From assembly GCA_002420305.1 (NCBI GenBank), contig DIHT01000053.1, forward strand, positions 1 through 20,031: DNA of 20,031 bases, written 5' to 3'. The position numbers and the translations under genes were made by a program. The notes under the pieces were generated by a model. That model was not told the DNA's origin and searched no databases. It worked only from the letters and a program-made list of their open reading frames with translations. Origin of the DNA: Akkermansiaceae bacterium UBA5689 (GTDB lineage: Bacteria > Verrucomicrobiota > Verrucomicrobiia > Verrucomicrobiales > Akkermansiaceae). This document shows positions 7,198 through 14,849 of this stretch, piece after piece; the first letter of the stretch is position 1; every line of letters starts with the position of its first letter.

Positions 7198-8032
7198 GGC
7201 GTTGCCCGCAGCGACGGCAGTAGCGTGCATCAAGAAGATGCCCGTGCACCCCGCATGAGGGGCAGGCATCTGTTGTCTCATCCTGCCTGTTCATCGCCGC
7301 GTTGACCGTTTCTCCGATCACGATGCCTGTCGGAACCGCCATGATGGAATATCCAATTAAGACACAGAGCGCGGAAAGAAACTTCCCCTCCACTGTAAGC
7401 GGGGCCAGATCACCATAGCCCAGGGTCGTGACTGTGACTATCGCCCAGTAAATACTGACGGGGATATTGGTAAACTTACTCTGCGGTTGGCCTGACTCAA
7501 GGAGGTAGGCGATCGTACCCATGATGGTAGCCAGAACCACCATGGCGAAAAAGAAGACTGTAATTTTGGCACGACTCGCGAGTAAGCCACGCATGATAAT
7601 ACTCGCTCCCCGCATATGCCCGACCATCTTAAGGACTCGAAACATTCTCAGCAGGCGGAGAATACGGATCACCAGCAGGGACTGGCTCCCTACGAAAAAC
7701 ATGCCGAGAAAGGTCGGGATCCACGACAGGAAATCGATGATCCCAAAAAAACTGAAGATATAGCGAGCCGGGCGGCGCACTACCCAGATTCTCACGAAAT
7801 ACTCAGTCATAAACAGCAGCGTAAATCCCCACTCCGCAACCTTGAGAGCTCCGCCCCAGCGCATCGCGAACGAGTCGATGCTATCCAGCATGACCGCCAC
7901 AACGCTCAGGCCAATGGCCCACAGCAACAACACATCAAAAGCCTTTCCTGACTTCGTCTCCGCCTCAAAGATGATGGTCCAGAGACGCCCCCTTATTCCA
8001 TTGCGCCCGGATAGGGAAGAGTCACCAGCCAT
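7127..8032 (-). CDS. voltage-gated-type potassium channel with C-terminal zinc ribbon
   Basis: This 301-residue inner-membrane channel subunit has an S1-S4 sensor followed by a pore domain (6TM Kv/KvAP type). S4 at about 121-136 (VIRILRLLRMFRVLKM) carries arginines at three-residue spacing. The selectivity filter TTLGYGD is at 202-208 and is followed by the inner pore helix. A cytoplasmic tail has C257-x2-C260 and C272-x2-C275 (CPSCGVHGHLLDARYCRRCG), a zinc-ribbon fold likely to bind one Zn ion. Family knowledge supports potassium selectivity; gating and the role of the zinc ribbon are not deducible. The ATG at 8032 has no clear ribosome binding site. The gene lies downstream of the lipoprotein gene on the same strand, 113 bases away, and its 3' end overlaps the converging gene. 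Confidence 0.9.
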   Translation of the reverse strand: MAGDSSLSGRNGIRGRLWTIIFEAETKSGKAFDVLLLWAIGLSVVAVMLDSIDSFAMRWGGALKVAEWGFTLLFMTEYFVRIWVVRRPARYIFSFFGIIDFLSWIPTFLGMFFVGSQSLLVIRILRLLRMFRVLKMVGHMRGASIIMRGLLASRAKITVFFFAMVVLATIMGTIAYLLESGQPQSKFTNIPVSIYWAIVTVTTLGYGDLAPLTVEGKFLSALCVLIGYSIMAVPTGIVIGETVNAAMNRQDETTDACPSCGVHGHLLDARYCRRCGQRLNFPEGGPGPPHSYKEGAGETEP

Positions 8033-8062
8033 CAGAGTTTACGATTGGGTCTTTCTTCCTCT

Positions 8063-8086
8063 GGAAAAATCTCGCCCCCTCAGGGC
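8063..8086 (-). terminator. weak candidate terminator or attenuator between lipoprotein and channel genes
   Basis: On the minus strand GCCCT and GGGGC (with one T-G pair) form a five-pair stem around GAG at 8074-8086. The sequence GAG, A and five T residues follow. The stem is short and the T-run is offset by four bases, so this is tentative. Confidence 0.25.
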
Positions 8087-8145
8087 ACTCAACACTGCGA
8101 GAACGTGAACAGCGAACATCCATGTTCAGCCTGCCCTCAGTTCTC

Positions 8146-8802
8146 TCATTCATCACGCCCCAGAAGATTTCTCGTCTGCTCCACCGAGCGACGATTGTAT
8201 TCATCGTCGCTGATGATTGTGGGCTCTGGAAAAACCTCACGCCTGAAGTCGGTGCGGCCGTCAGTCGGCTTGTCTAGCGGCGCCTCCGTGCCCTCTCGCG
8301 CTCCCGCTGTGGCAAAGGATCCAGTTTTCGCTCTCTTGCTATCAAACCGTGACTTTCTGGCAAGGTGAGCAGGGCTCGTAATCTGAACTCCGGGGGTCTT
8401 CCGGAAGCGGCTTTGATCATCACCCCGCCGGTAACTGTCCACCTGCAATTTGCGCGACTTCTCCCACTTGGCAGATTCATAATTACCCGCTCTATAGACA
8501 GATTTTCCAACTCCTCCACCAAAGGACACATTGCGCTTCTTGTCATATTGACTTCGGACAGGACCGGTAAAATTGCCCTGCTTATCTCTTTTCAAGGAGC
8601 GAGAATCAAAAGCAAAGCGCTCCTCAAGAGCCTTGTAGCCCTCGGATTCTCCCAGTGCGATAACCTGCTTATCCCTTTTCCGTGGCTTTATAGTGCCCAC
8701 GCCACTGTCCGCACCGGAACCGCCAGTACTCGAGCAAGAACTAAGCGCGATTAGGCCTGCTGGGAGGCACCCATACCAGATAAAACGAGAGAGAAAATTC
8801 AA
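8146..8802 (-). CDS. basic, probably disordered lipoprotein of unknown function
   Basis: This 218-residue protein has a lipoprotein signal peptide. A hydrophobic stretch to residue 22 ends in the lipobox LSSC with Cys23. Ser at +2 favours the outer membrane under the E. coli rule. The mature part is low in hydrophobic residues and rich in Arg, Lys, Asp, Ser and Gly, with repeated short aromatic-basic patches (SVYRAGNY, DSYRRGDD, SRFRKTP, KSRFDSKR, EYNRRSVE), which suggests disorder. No enzyme motif or known family is recognised. The start is a TTG at 8802; no ATG occurs in the signal region. A promoter with TTGACA lies such that transcription would start at about this TTG. A surface or peptidoglycan-contacting structural role is only a guess. 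Confidence 0.72.
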   Translation of the reverse strand: MNFLSRFIWYGCLPAGLIALSSCSSTGGSGADSGVGTIKPRKRDKQVIALGESEGYKALEERFAFDSRSLKRDKQGNFTGPVRSQYDKKRNVSFGGGVGKSVYRAGNYESAKWEKSRKLQVDSYRRGDDQSRFRKTPGVQITSPAHLARKSRFDSKRAKTGSFATAGAREGTEAPLDKPTDGRTDFRREVFPEPTIISDDEYNRRSVEQTRNLLGRDE

Positions 8803-8808
8803 CGGGGA

Positions 8809-8837
8809 ATCGTGGAGAGGCTGAAATCCCTTGTCAA
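8809..8837 (-). promoter_or_regulatory. candidate promoter of the lipoprotein gene
   Basis: On the minus strand a consensus -35 TTGACA (8832-8837) is followed by a 17-base spacer and CACGAT (8809-8814), a weak -10 with the conserved A at position 2 and AT at positions 5-6. Six bases then lead to the TTG start at 8802. It is back to back with the rlmN promoter. Confidence 0.5.
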
Positions 8838-8877
8838 TGGCGCAGGCAAGACCGTTTCACCTTTCCGAATCAGAAAT

Positions 8878-8906
8878 TTGATCTCTGGGCCTCAAATTCA
8901 TATACT
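8878..8906 (+). promoter_or_regulatory. strong sigma-70-type promoter of rlmN
   Basis: TTGATC (8878-8883), a 17-base spacer and TATACT (8901-8906) form a near-consensus promoter. Only six bases separate the -10 from the GTG start at 8913, so the expected transcription start coincides with the first base of the coding sequence. This implies a leaderless mRNA. Confidence 0.7.
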
Positions 8907-8912
8907 AGCGTT

Positions 8913-9977
8913 GTGAAACCCTCTCTTTTCAATCAGACCCCGGAAGAGCTCTCCGCGGTTCTTAATGATTTGGGAGAGCCCTCCTATCGAGGAGAGCAGA
9001 TTCTGGATTGGCTATGGAGGAAGCGTGCAAGCTCGATCGACGGGATGAGCAATCTTCCTGCCAGATTGAGAGACCAGCTGAAAGCTAGCTTCTCCCTGCA
9101 ATCCCTCACCCATGCCCGTGCACAAGGCTCCGCGGACAGCACTCGTAAATTTCTCTTTTGCTTACACGACGGGCGCTACGTCGAAACCGTTCTGATCCCG
9201 GCCTCTCCTGCACTTTACGGGGAACGTTCGGATCGACGCACTCTCTGTGTATCTTCTCAGGTGGGATGCGCCTTCGGGTGCAAGTTTTGCGCATCGGGCC
9301 TCGACGGGTTCACGCGAAATCTCTCAGCTGACGAGATCGCCGGGCAGGTCCTCCTCGCTGAGGAGCTAAGCAGCGAGAAGGTTAACAACATCGTTTTCAT
9401 GGGGATGGGAGAGCCTCTGGCCAACATGTCACAACTCCTCAGGGCGCTCACTCTGATCACCGCCCCCTGGGGGCTGGGCATCGGAGCGCGCCACCTCACC
9501 GTATCGACATCGGGGCTAGTGCCTCAGCTCCGTAAGCTGGCAGATCACCCACAGCAAATCCGTCTCGCAATCTCCCTCCATGGTGCAAGCGACGAGGTTC
9601 GGGACCAGATTATGCCGATCAACAAGAAGTGGCCGGTATCCAAACTTTTCGAAGCGCTGAAATACTGGAACACGCGCAAAGCCCAGAAAATCACTTTGGA
9701 ATACATTCTGATAGACGGCCTCAATGCCGACACCACCCAGGCTCACTTGCTTGCACGGCGGGCACAATCACTCAACGCCAAGGTCAACCTCATCCCCTAC
9801 AACACAGTTGAGGGGTTGACCTGGAAGCGCCCGGCCGAGGACGCATGCCGCGCCTTCCGGGACACCCTCGCCGAACATGGGGTTCTCGCAACCCTGCGCC
9901 TCGAGAAGGGCCATGATATCGATGCTGCCTGCGGGCAACTCCGATTAAAGGAAGAAAGGTCCCTAAAAGAACGCTGA
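8913..9977 (+). CDS. rlmN: dual-specificity 23S rRNA/tRNA adenine-C2 methyltransferase (radical SAM)
   Basis: RlmN methylates C2 of A2503 in 23S rRNA and A37 in some tRNAs, using a 4Fe-4S cluster and two SAM molecules. At 354 residues it has the family length. The radical SAM cluster motif CAFGCKFC is at 119-126, the GMGEPLAN segment at about 164-171, and the SLHGASDEVRDQIMPINKK block at about 221-239. The methyl-carrying cysteine is C340 in DIDAACGQLR, which separates RlmN/Cfr from other radical SAM enzymes. Cfr is unlikely given the N-terminal region and the housekeeping context. The GTG start at 8913 lies six bases after a good -10 element and has no Shine-Dalgarno sequence. The gene ends two bases before the convergent ssb stop. 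Confidence 0.96.
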   Translation: MKPSLFNQTPEELSAVLNDLGEPSYRGEQILDWLWRKRASSIDGMSNLPARLRDQLKASFSLQSLTHARAQGSADSTRKFLFCLHDGRYVETVLIPASPALYGERSDRRTLCVSSQVGCAFGCKFCASGLDGFTRNLSADEIAGQVLLAEELSSEKVNNIVFMGMGEPLANMSQLLRALTLITAPWGLGIGARHLTVSTSGLVPQLRKLADHPQQIRLAISLHGASDEVRDQIMPINKKWPVSKLFEALKYWNTRKAQKITLEYILIDGLNADTTQAHLLARRAQSLNAKVNLIPYNTVEGLTWKRPAEDACRAFRDTLAEHGVLATLRLEKGHDIDAACGQLRLKEERSLKER

Positions 9978-9979
9978 GG

Positions 9980-10444
9980 TTAAAAGGGGATTTCGCCCCC
10001 ATCATCATCGAAATCGCCCGCGGCGGGAGATCCCCCCTGCCGTTGAGAGGCCGGAGGAGAAGATTGCTGGCCAGGCGAGGAGCCCTCCCCACGTGGCTGC
10101 CCTCCTCCTCGGCCGTCGGAAAGGAACTGCATGTTCTCTCCCACCACCTTGAGCTTGCTACGCTTCTGCCCTGTAGTCTTGTCATCCCACGTATCCATCT
10201 GGAGGCGGCCCTCAATATAGACGGGCCGACCCTTCCCGAGATATTGCTGAGCAAGCTCAGCCTGCCTCGCCCACAACGTGACATCGATGAATGTCGTCTC
10301 CTCTATCCGCTCGCCTTGGTCATTGTTCCGCACCCTGTTCACCGCTAACCCCAATTCTGCGACTGCGGTCCCCTTGGGCGTGTAGCGTAGCTCAGGGTCC
10401 CGGGTCAGATTCCCGATGAGCATCACCTTATTCAAATTGGCCAT
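9980..10444 (-). CDS. ssb: single-stranded DNA-binding protein
   Basis: This 154-residue SSB has the N-terminal OB-fold at about 1-105 (MANLNKVMLIGNLTRDPELR onward, then FIDVTLWARQAELAQQYLGKG and VYIEGRLQ). A flexible Gly/Ser/Gln/Pro linker follows. The acidic tip DDDGGEIPF ends in the IPF motif that recruits replication and repair partners. It protects single-stranded DNA as a tetramer in the family. It is separated from rpsF upstream by 165 bases that include a terminator, so it has its own promoter. A weak candidate is TTGGTA, 16 bases, TAACGT, seven bases before the ATG. No Shine-Dalgarno sequence is evident. Confidence 0.97.
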   Translation of the reverse strand: MANLNKVMLIGNLTRDPELRYTPKGTAVAELGLAVNRVRNNDQGERIEETTFIDVTLWARQAELAQQYLGKGRPVYIEGRLQMDTWDDKTTGQKRSKLKVVGENMQFLSDGRGGGQPRGEGSSPGQQSSPPASQRQGGSPAAGDFDDDGGEIPF

Positions 10445-10532
10445 AGCGGAGACGTTAGCTGGGGATAAGCGGCTACCAAGGAAAATTTGAATTCGCCCGC
10501 CCGTTCAACCATCTCTGCTACATCCAGTATAT

Positions 10533-10557
10533 AAAAAACGGCGCGCTCGCGCGCGCC
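10533..10557 (-). terminator. rho-independent terminator of the prs-rplY-pth-rpsF run
   Basis: On the minus strand GGCGCGC, the tetraloop GCGA and GCGCGCC form a seven-pair all-GC stem. It is followed by G and six T residues (10533-10538), then ATATA. The loop is a GNRA tetraloop. It lies 53 bases after the rpsF stop and upstream of ssb, insulating the two transcripts. Confidence 0.85.
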
Positions 10558-10609
10558 ATTGGCAACCGCAACCCTTCCCGGTCACAGATTTTTCACAGGA
10601 CTATAACTG

Positions 10610-10897
10610 CTAACCCAACCGCTGGTAATGCTGAAGGTGCACCACGGCGTTGAGCTTCAATTTACCTTGGATCTTCTGAACCTGCTGGGCATCCGCCTGG
10701 AAGATATAGTTCACGTAGTGTCCTCCATCAAGGTGGCGGGCATTGTAGGCAAACTTGTGGCGGCCTAGCTGCTTGATTTCTTCAAGCTTGGCTCCTTCTG
10801 CCTCCATCTCCTTCGCGACAGCCCCCACAAGGTCGTCGACACTATCTTCCTTCCCTTTCGTGTTCAGAACAATCAGGCCTTCGTATTTCCTGTCCAT
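10610..10897 (-). CDS. rpsF: 30S ribosomal protein bS6
   Basis: This 95-residue protein matches bS6, which pairs with bS18 on the 30S platform. It starts MDRKYEGLIVLNTKG, has the helix DSVDDLVGAVAKEMEAEGAK, the strand region LGRHKFAYNARHLDGGHYVN, and ends VVHLQHYQRLG. The frame is open upstream to 11098, but those codons lie inside pth in another frame; the ATG at 10897 gives the canonical start and length. The start lies 56 bases inside the 3' end of pth. Only a weak AAGA is present as a ribosome binding site, so coupling to pth translation is likely. bS18 and bL9, often adjacent to bS6, are not found in the window. Confidence 0.94.
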   Translation of the reverse strand: MDRKYEGLIVLNTKGKEDSVDDLVGAVAKEMEAEGAKLEEIKQLGRHKFAYNARHLDGGHYVNYIFQADAQQVQKIQGKLKLNAVVHLQHYQRLG

Positions 10898-11516
10898 CGT
10901 CTGTTTTCTTGGGTTGCGATTTGGAATCGGGTTTGGATTTTTGCGCTTTGGGCCGCGAGTTAAAGCGGTTGGCAGCTTTGCCAATGCCCTCAGCGAGGGC
11001 AAACTGCACAGCATCGACAGCGGTGGCAAGCGCCTTTTCCGCCGCTTCACTCTCATCGGGCCCGAAGCGACCAAGTACGTGCCCACTGAGCCTAGCACCC
11101 GGAACCCCGCCGATTCCTACTTTGAGACGCGGAAATGACTGAGAACCCAGATCTGAGAGAAGGCTCTGAATACCATTATGGCCACCAGCGCTGCCATTCA
11201 GGCGAAATCGGTGCTGCCCTAGCGGCAGGGCGACATCATCATACACCACTAGAATGCTTTCAGGGGCAATCTTGTAAAAACGGGAAACCGCAGCAACAGC
11301 CCGGCCACTGAGGTTCATGTAGGTCTGGGGCTTGAGAAACAGAAGTCCTTCCGCAGAGCGACACATTTCAGCCCTCCATTTCTTCTCAGGGCGGAATGCC
11401 AATCCGGCAGCGGTTACCACCCTCTCCAGAATTTCGAAGCCGACATTGTGCCGGGTCCCAGCATACTCCTTACCAGGATTTCCCAAGCCTACAACCAGTT
11501 GCGGAATATCAGCCAC
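10842..11516 (-). CDS. pth: peptidyl-tRNA hydrolase
   Basis: Pth frees stalled peptidyl-tRNAs by hydrolysing the ester bond. Catalytic landmarks are present: VGLGNPG with N13, TRHNVGF with the catalytic H23, QTYMNLSG with N68, and VVYDDVALPLG with D93. The core ends near residue 187 (AANRFNSR). A further 37 residues are Lys/Ser/Gln-rich and then charged. The last 17 codons overlap the start of rpsF in a different frame. The GTG start is preceded by AAGGGACAGAG, whose AGGG lies six bases away. The length of 224 residues is above the usual 185-195, all due to this tail. rplY lies upstream after a 140-base spacer with small hairpins but no T-run. Confidence 0.96.
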   Translation of the reverse strand: MADIPQLVVGLGNPGKEYAGTRHNVGFEILERVVTAAGLAFRPEKKWRAEMCRSAEGLLFLKPQTYMNLSGRAVAAVSRFYKIAPESILVVYDDVALPLGQHRFRLNGSAGGHNGIQSLLSDLGSQSFPRLKVGIGGVPGARLSGHVLGRFGPDESEAAEKALATAVDAVQFALAEGIGKAANRFNSRPKAQKSKPDSKSQPKKTDDGQEIRRPDCSEHEREGR

Positions 11517-11656
11517 CTCTGTCCCTTAGCGATTCCAGAGAGGAAATGCGCCCCGAAAATTTCTTACAGGACCAAACCTCGCTTTCTGCATGAAACCCCG
11601 AGGTCTCGCCCCAGGTCTGATATGGGCCTCCGAGCCCAATCGGAGAATATGCGAAA

Positions 11657-12304
11657 TTAGCCGGCGGACTCTTCCGCTCCTCCAGAGGCCGCATCAGTGT
11701 CAGCTCCTCCTTCTTCCTCTCCCGTAGCTTCCTCACTGAGAGCCACCCGGGTTTTCGCTACAAGGGCGACCACCACGTCTTGTCCGAGAGATGGCGAGAC
11801 CCCTTCAGGCCAGTTCATCCCACCAACACTAAGAACCTCTCCAACATCCAGCTCACTCGCATCACCCTCAATTGTCTCTGGAAGGTCCTTGGGGAGACAC
11901 TTGATTTCCAGATTATAAATCATCTGTTCCAGCTGGCCGCCAAGCTTCACCCCAACAGCCTCGCCCACCAGAGAGACGGGAATCTGCGCCGTGATCTCGC
12001 TCTTGTCGTCGACAGCAATAAAATCAACATGCAGCACATTTCCGCTGAGCGGGTCGTGCTGGAGGTCCTTAAGGAAGGCTAACTGACTGCTGCCACCATC
12101 CATTTCGAGGTCAACCAGAACATTGGTAGACGCACTGTCGGCCAACATTTTACGAACCCCCTTGGCACTCACCTTGACATTCCGGTTTTCAGAACCGCCA
12201 CCGTATACCACAGAGGGGATGAATCCTTCCCGGCGCATGCGCTTAAGCACACCACTGCCTGTGCGCTTCCGATCTTCCGCTTTGAGTGAGTGCGTTTTAG
12301 CCAT
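11657..12304 (-). CDS. rplY: 50S ribosomal protein bL25, long CTC form
   Basis: This 215-residue protein binds 5S rRNA through an N-terminal L25 domain. Landmarks are RTGSGVLKRMRREGFIPSVV at about 14-33, FLKDLQHDPLSGNVLHVDF in the 70s-90s, and then a second beta domain of the CTC/TL5 type (PVSLVGEAVGVKLGGQLEQM; LPETIEGDASELDVGEVL). An acidic Glu/Gly/Ala tail ends the protein. CTC-type proteins occur in many bacteria, often between prs and pth, as here. The ATG at 12304 lies 59 bases after prs and lacks a close Shine-Dalgarno sequence. Confidence 0.95.
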   Translation of the reverse strand: MAKTHSLKAEDRKRTGSGVLKRMRREGFIPSVVYGGGSENRNVKVSAKGVRKMLADSASTNVLVDLEMDGGSSQLAFLKDLQHDPLSGNVLHVDFIAVDDKSEITAQIPVSLVGEAVGVKLGGQLEQMIYNLEIKCLPKDLPETIEGDASELDVGEVLSVGGMNWPEGVSPSLGQDVVVALVAKTRVALSEEATGEEEGGADTDAASGGAEESAG

Positions 12305-12363
12305 TTGTCTGCGAGGTTTGTTGCTCCCAGAGAGCTTTTTACGCTCCGCGGGGGGGCGGTTTG

Positions 12364-13317
12364 CTACACGGATCCACTGTCGATGTCAAAGAGAGAACTA
12401 ACCGATTTTCCATTGTGGATCCTAAGGATCGCCTCTCCAAGAAGCCCTGCAATGTCCAAGGTGGTCACCTTGGAGCGGCAAGCCTCGGGTGGGGGAGGAG
12501 TGGAATTCGTAGTAATTAGCTCATCTATTGCAGACTCCATGATCCGCTCACAGCCAAGATTCCCGAGAACTGCGTGAGATACTCCTGCGAAAATCCGCCC
12601 TGCTCCGTTACTCTTGAGAGTCTCCGCAGCGGCACACAGGGTGCCAGCCGTCTCCGTCATATCGTCCACGATAATGGCATCGCGCCCCTCAACCTCTCCA
12701 ATGAGCTTCATCGGTTCTACCACGGTCGCAGAAATTCTCTGCTTGGCAACGATAGCGAGTTCCGCCCCCAGAACGTCTGCATAACTTCTTGCCATCTTGA
12801 CCCCTCCCACGTCGGGCGAAACCACCGTGAGCCCCCGGTCGTTGTTTTGGCGCTGTTCGCGTAGATGCTTGAGCAGAACCGGCTTGGCGTACAGATGATC
12901 AACCGGAATATCAAAGAACCCCTGCACCTGAGCGGCATGCAGGTCCATGGTGAGCACCCTGTCAACACCGGCGGCTTCAATCAGGTTGGCTACCAGCTTC
13001 GCCGTAATTGGGGCCCGGGGCTTGTCCTTACGGTCCTGCCGCGCATAGCCAAAAAATGGAATCACTGCAGTAATCCGCTCAGCGCTGGCACGGCGAACGG
13101 CGTCAACCATGATGAGCAGCTCCATCAGGTTCTGATTTGTCGGCGGACACGTGGGCTGAATCAGGAAGACATCCTGCCGTCGGACATTTTCATCGATCCT
13201 GACATATGTTTCGCCATCAGGAAAACTACTAACCTCCGCATTGGCCAGGGGGCTTCCTATCTGGTCTGCGATTCCCTGAGCAAGCGAGGGGTGGGCGTTC
13301 CCGGTGAGAAGTTTCAT
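12364..13317 (-). CDS. prs: ribose-phosphate pyrophosphokinase (PRPP synthase)
   Basis: This enzyme makes PRPP from ribose 5-phosphate and ATP, for nucleotide, His and Trp synthesis and for polyprenyl-phosphoribose sugars. At 317 residues it has the standard length. Visible motifs are PFFGYARQDRKDKPRAPITA at about 88-107, DLHAAQVQGFFDIPVDHL at 125-142, SPDVGGVKMAR near 167, the catalytic-loop KQR at 192-194, and the PRPP-binding loop VDDMTETAGT at 217-226 (the family usually has VDDMIDTAGT). The frame is open to 13395; the ATG at 13317 (MKLLTGNAHPSLAQ) is the family start. The 101 bases to the polysaccharide operon upstream show no T-run terminator, so read-through is possible. Confidence 0.96.
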   Translation of the reverse strand: MKLLTGNAHPSLAQGIADQIGSPLANAEVSSFPDGETYVRIDENVRRQDVFLIQPTCPPTNQNLMELLIMVDAVRRASAERITAVIPFFGYARQDRKDKPRAPITAKLVANLIEAAGVDRVLTMDLHAAQVQGFFDIPVDHLYAKPVLLKHLREQRQNNDRGLTVVSPDVGGVKMARSYADVLGAELAIVAKQRISATVVEPMKLIGEVEGRDAIIVDDMTETAGTLCAAAETLKSNGAGRIFAGVSHAVLGNLGCERIMESAIDELITTNSTPPPPEACRSKVTTLDIAGLLGEAILRIHNGKSVSSLFDIDSGSV

Positions 13318-13418
13318 GAAGTTGGTGGGGACACCTTGGTTATTAGTTTCAGGCGCACAGGGCGAGTAGAATCGGTCAGAGCCTACACTCGGCACTCGAA
13401 TTCAGGCCGATGAGCCAA

Positions 13419-14849
13419 TCACCTGCTCCCCCGTCTCAGAAGCACTACTGGAATGGTCCGGAGAAGGATCTTGAGATCAAGGCTCAGAGACCAGTTGTCG
13501 ATGTATTCAAGGTCCAGTCTCACCCACTCATCGAAGTTGGTAATCTTATTCCGACCTTTAACCTGCCAGAGGCAGGTAATTCCCGGCTTCACACTCAGAC
13601 GACGCCGATGCTCCGATTTGGCGAACTGTTCAACCTCGTAAGTCGGAAGAGGGCGCGGACCCACGAGACTCATTTCTCCACGCAACACATTCAGGATCTG
13701 GGGTAATTCGTCGATGCTGGTTCGACGAAGGAAACTGCCGAATCTGAAGACCCTTGGATCCTTTTCGAGCTTGAAGACCGGACCTGACATTTCATTACCC
13801 TGGGCCTCCTTCACAGCATCAAGCTGAGATTCAGCCCCCGGATGCATCGTCCGGAATTTCCACATATTAAAAGGCTTTCCGTGACGGCCGGCTCGTTTTT
13901 GGCGGAAAAAGACTGGGCCCTTGGGGCTACTTATCTTTATAGCGAGAGCAACCCACCACCAAATCAGGACGAGGGAAATTGCGAAGGCAACCGCGGACAG
14001 GGCAACATCGATCATAGTCTTGATCCAGAGGGCCCATGACAACTCCGGGGTCGAGCGTAACACTAACATTGGGTTGCTTCCCATGCTGTCAAAATCTGGT
14101 CGTGCCACCTGTGCTTGGAGAAATCCTGCTGAGATCCACGCCTCTACACCCTGCAGTTCACAAATCTCGATCAACTCCGCCAGCTCACCAAACTCAGTCT
14201 GCTTGGGAGCAAAGATCGCCCTCGCCACGGATTCACTCTTAAGCAGGCTACTGAAATTATCAGGGCTGCTCTCGGCGGGATGATAGTGAGACACCACCTT
14301 GTATTGAGCGAGGACGTCCGCCGAAAGGCTTGCCTCAAACTCTGTAATAGCGTCCTCCGATCCAACATAAATGACCGCTTCCTTCGCGTCTTCTGCACGC
14401 ACGGAATGCAGGACGAAGCTTCGAACCAGACCCTCCCGGGCCAGCACGAGACACACCGCAATGGGAACTGCCACACCAAGCGTAAGCCGGGGAGTGTCGC
14501 CCAACTTCAGGAACACGACCAAAGCCCCTACAACCACCCCTACAATTATCAGGGATTTAAACATCTGGGACAACGAATCCCTGATACGTTTACGCAAGGG
14601 ATGCCGGTAAAACCCAAAAGCCCCAAGTGCGACCGGGGTAAGGGGCACAATAACAACCAACAAGGGAATCAAGTCCCCAAGCCCAACTTCGACCGGATCA
14701 CCTCCTCCAGGCCAGAGTCCCCACTTTATGAGGGCCCTCAGGAGGTCCTCCCGGACTGAGGAACTGATGACAAATGCCAGATACACCAGCGCGGCATCGG
14801 CGAACTGCAGTGCCTGCACTGAAAGCGCTTCTTTGCGTCCTTGGGCCAT
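13419..14849 (-). CDS. polyprenyl-phosphate sugar-1-phosphate transferase (WbaP/ExoY type)
   Basis: This 476-residue enzyme belongs to the long polyisoprenyl-phosphate hexose-1-phosphate transferases that start surface glycans on undecaprenyl phosphate. Four hydrophobic N-terminal segments (about 15-145) precede a degenerate Rossmann-like region (about 155-250). A re-entrant or membrane helix follows at 277-305. The catalytic domain carries GPVFFRQKRAGRHGKPFNMWKFRTM at about 311-335 (split here for length: GPVFFRQKRAGR, then KPFNMWKFRTM), the Asp-Glu pair in RRTSIDELPQILNVLRGEMS at 375-394, SLVGPRPLP, and PGITCLWQVKGRN. The nucleotide-sugar donor is not deducible. TGATG joins it to the gene upstream: that stop shares one base with this ATG, and a GTG three bases earlier is an alternative start. 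It ends the polysaccharide operon in the window. Confidence 0.93.
   Translation of the reverse strand: MAQGRKEALSVQALQFADAALVYLAFVISSSVREDLLRALIKWGLWPGGGDPVEVGLGDLIPLLVVIVPLTPVALGAFGFYRHPLRKRIRDSLSQMFKSLIIVGVVVGALVVFLKLGDTPRLTLGVAVPIAVCLVLAREGLVRSFVLHSVRAEDAKEAVIYVGSEDAITEFEASLSADVLAQYKVVSHYHPAESSPDNFSSLLKSESVARAIFAPKQTEFGELAELIEICELQGVEAWISAGFLQAQVARPDFDSMGSNPMLVLRSTPELSWALWIKTMIDVALSAVAFAISLVLIWWWVALAIKISSPKGPVFFRQKRAGRHGKPFNMWKFRTMHPGAESQLDAVKEAQGNEMSGPVFKLEKDPRVFRFGSFLRRTSIDELPQILNVLRGEMSLVGPRPLPTYEVEQFAKSEHRRRLSVKPGITCLWQVKGRNKITNFDEWVRLDLEYIDNWSLSLDLKILLRTIPVVLLRRGSR

Noticed and set aside
10898..11098. Long upstream extension of the rpsF frame
   Set aside because: It lies within pth in another frame, and bS6 starts canonically at the ATG at 10897.
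11517..11656. Possible small RNA or leader regulator in the rplY-pth spacer
   Set aside because: On the minus strand there are hairpins (CTCCGA with TCGGAG; ACCTCG with CGAGGT), but no T-run, tRNA-like fold or known leader pattern, so support is too weak.
12346..12360. G-rich run between rplY and prs
   Set aside because: A short homopolymer in a 59-base spacer, with no evidence of a regulatory structure.
12865..13413. 182-codon plus-strand open frame opposite prs
   Set aside because: It is antisense to a well-conserved enzyme and shows no recognisable feature.
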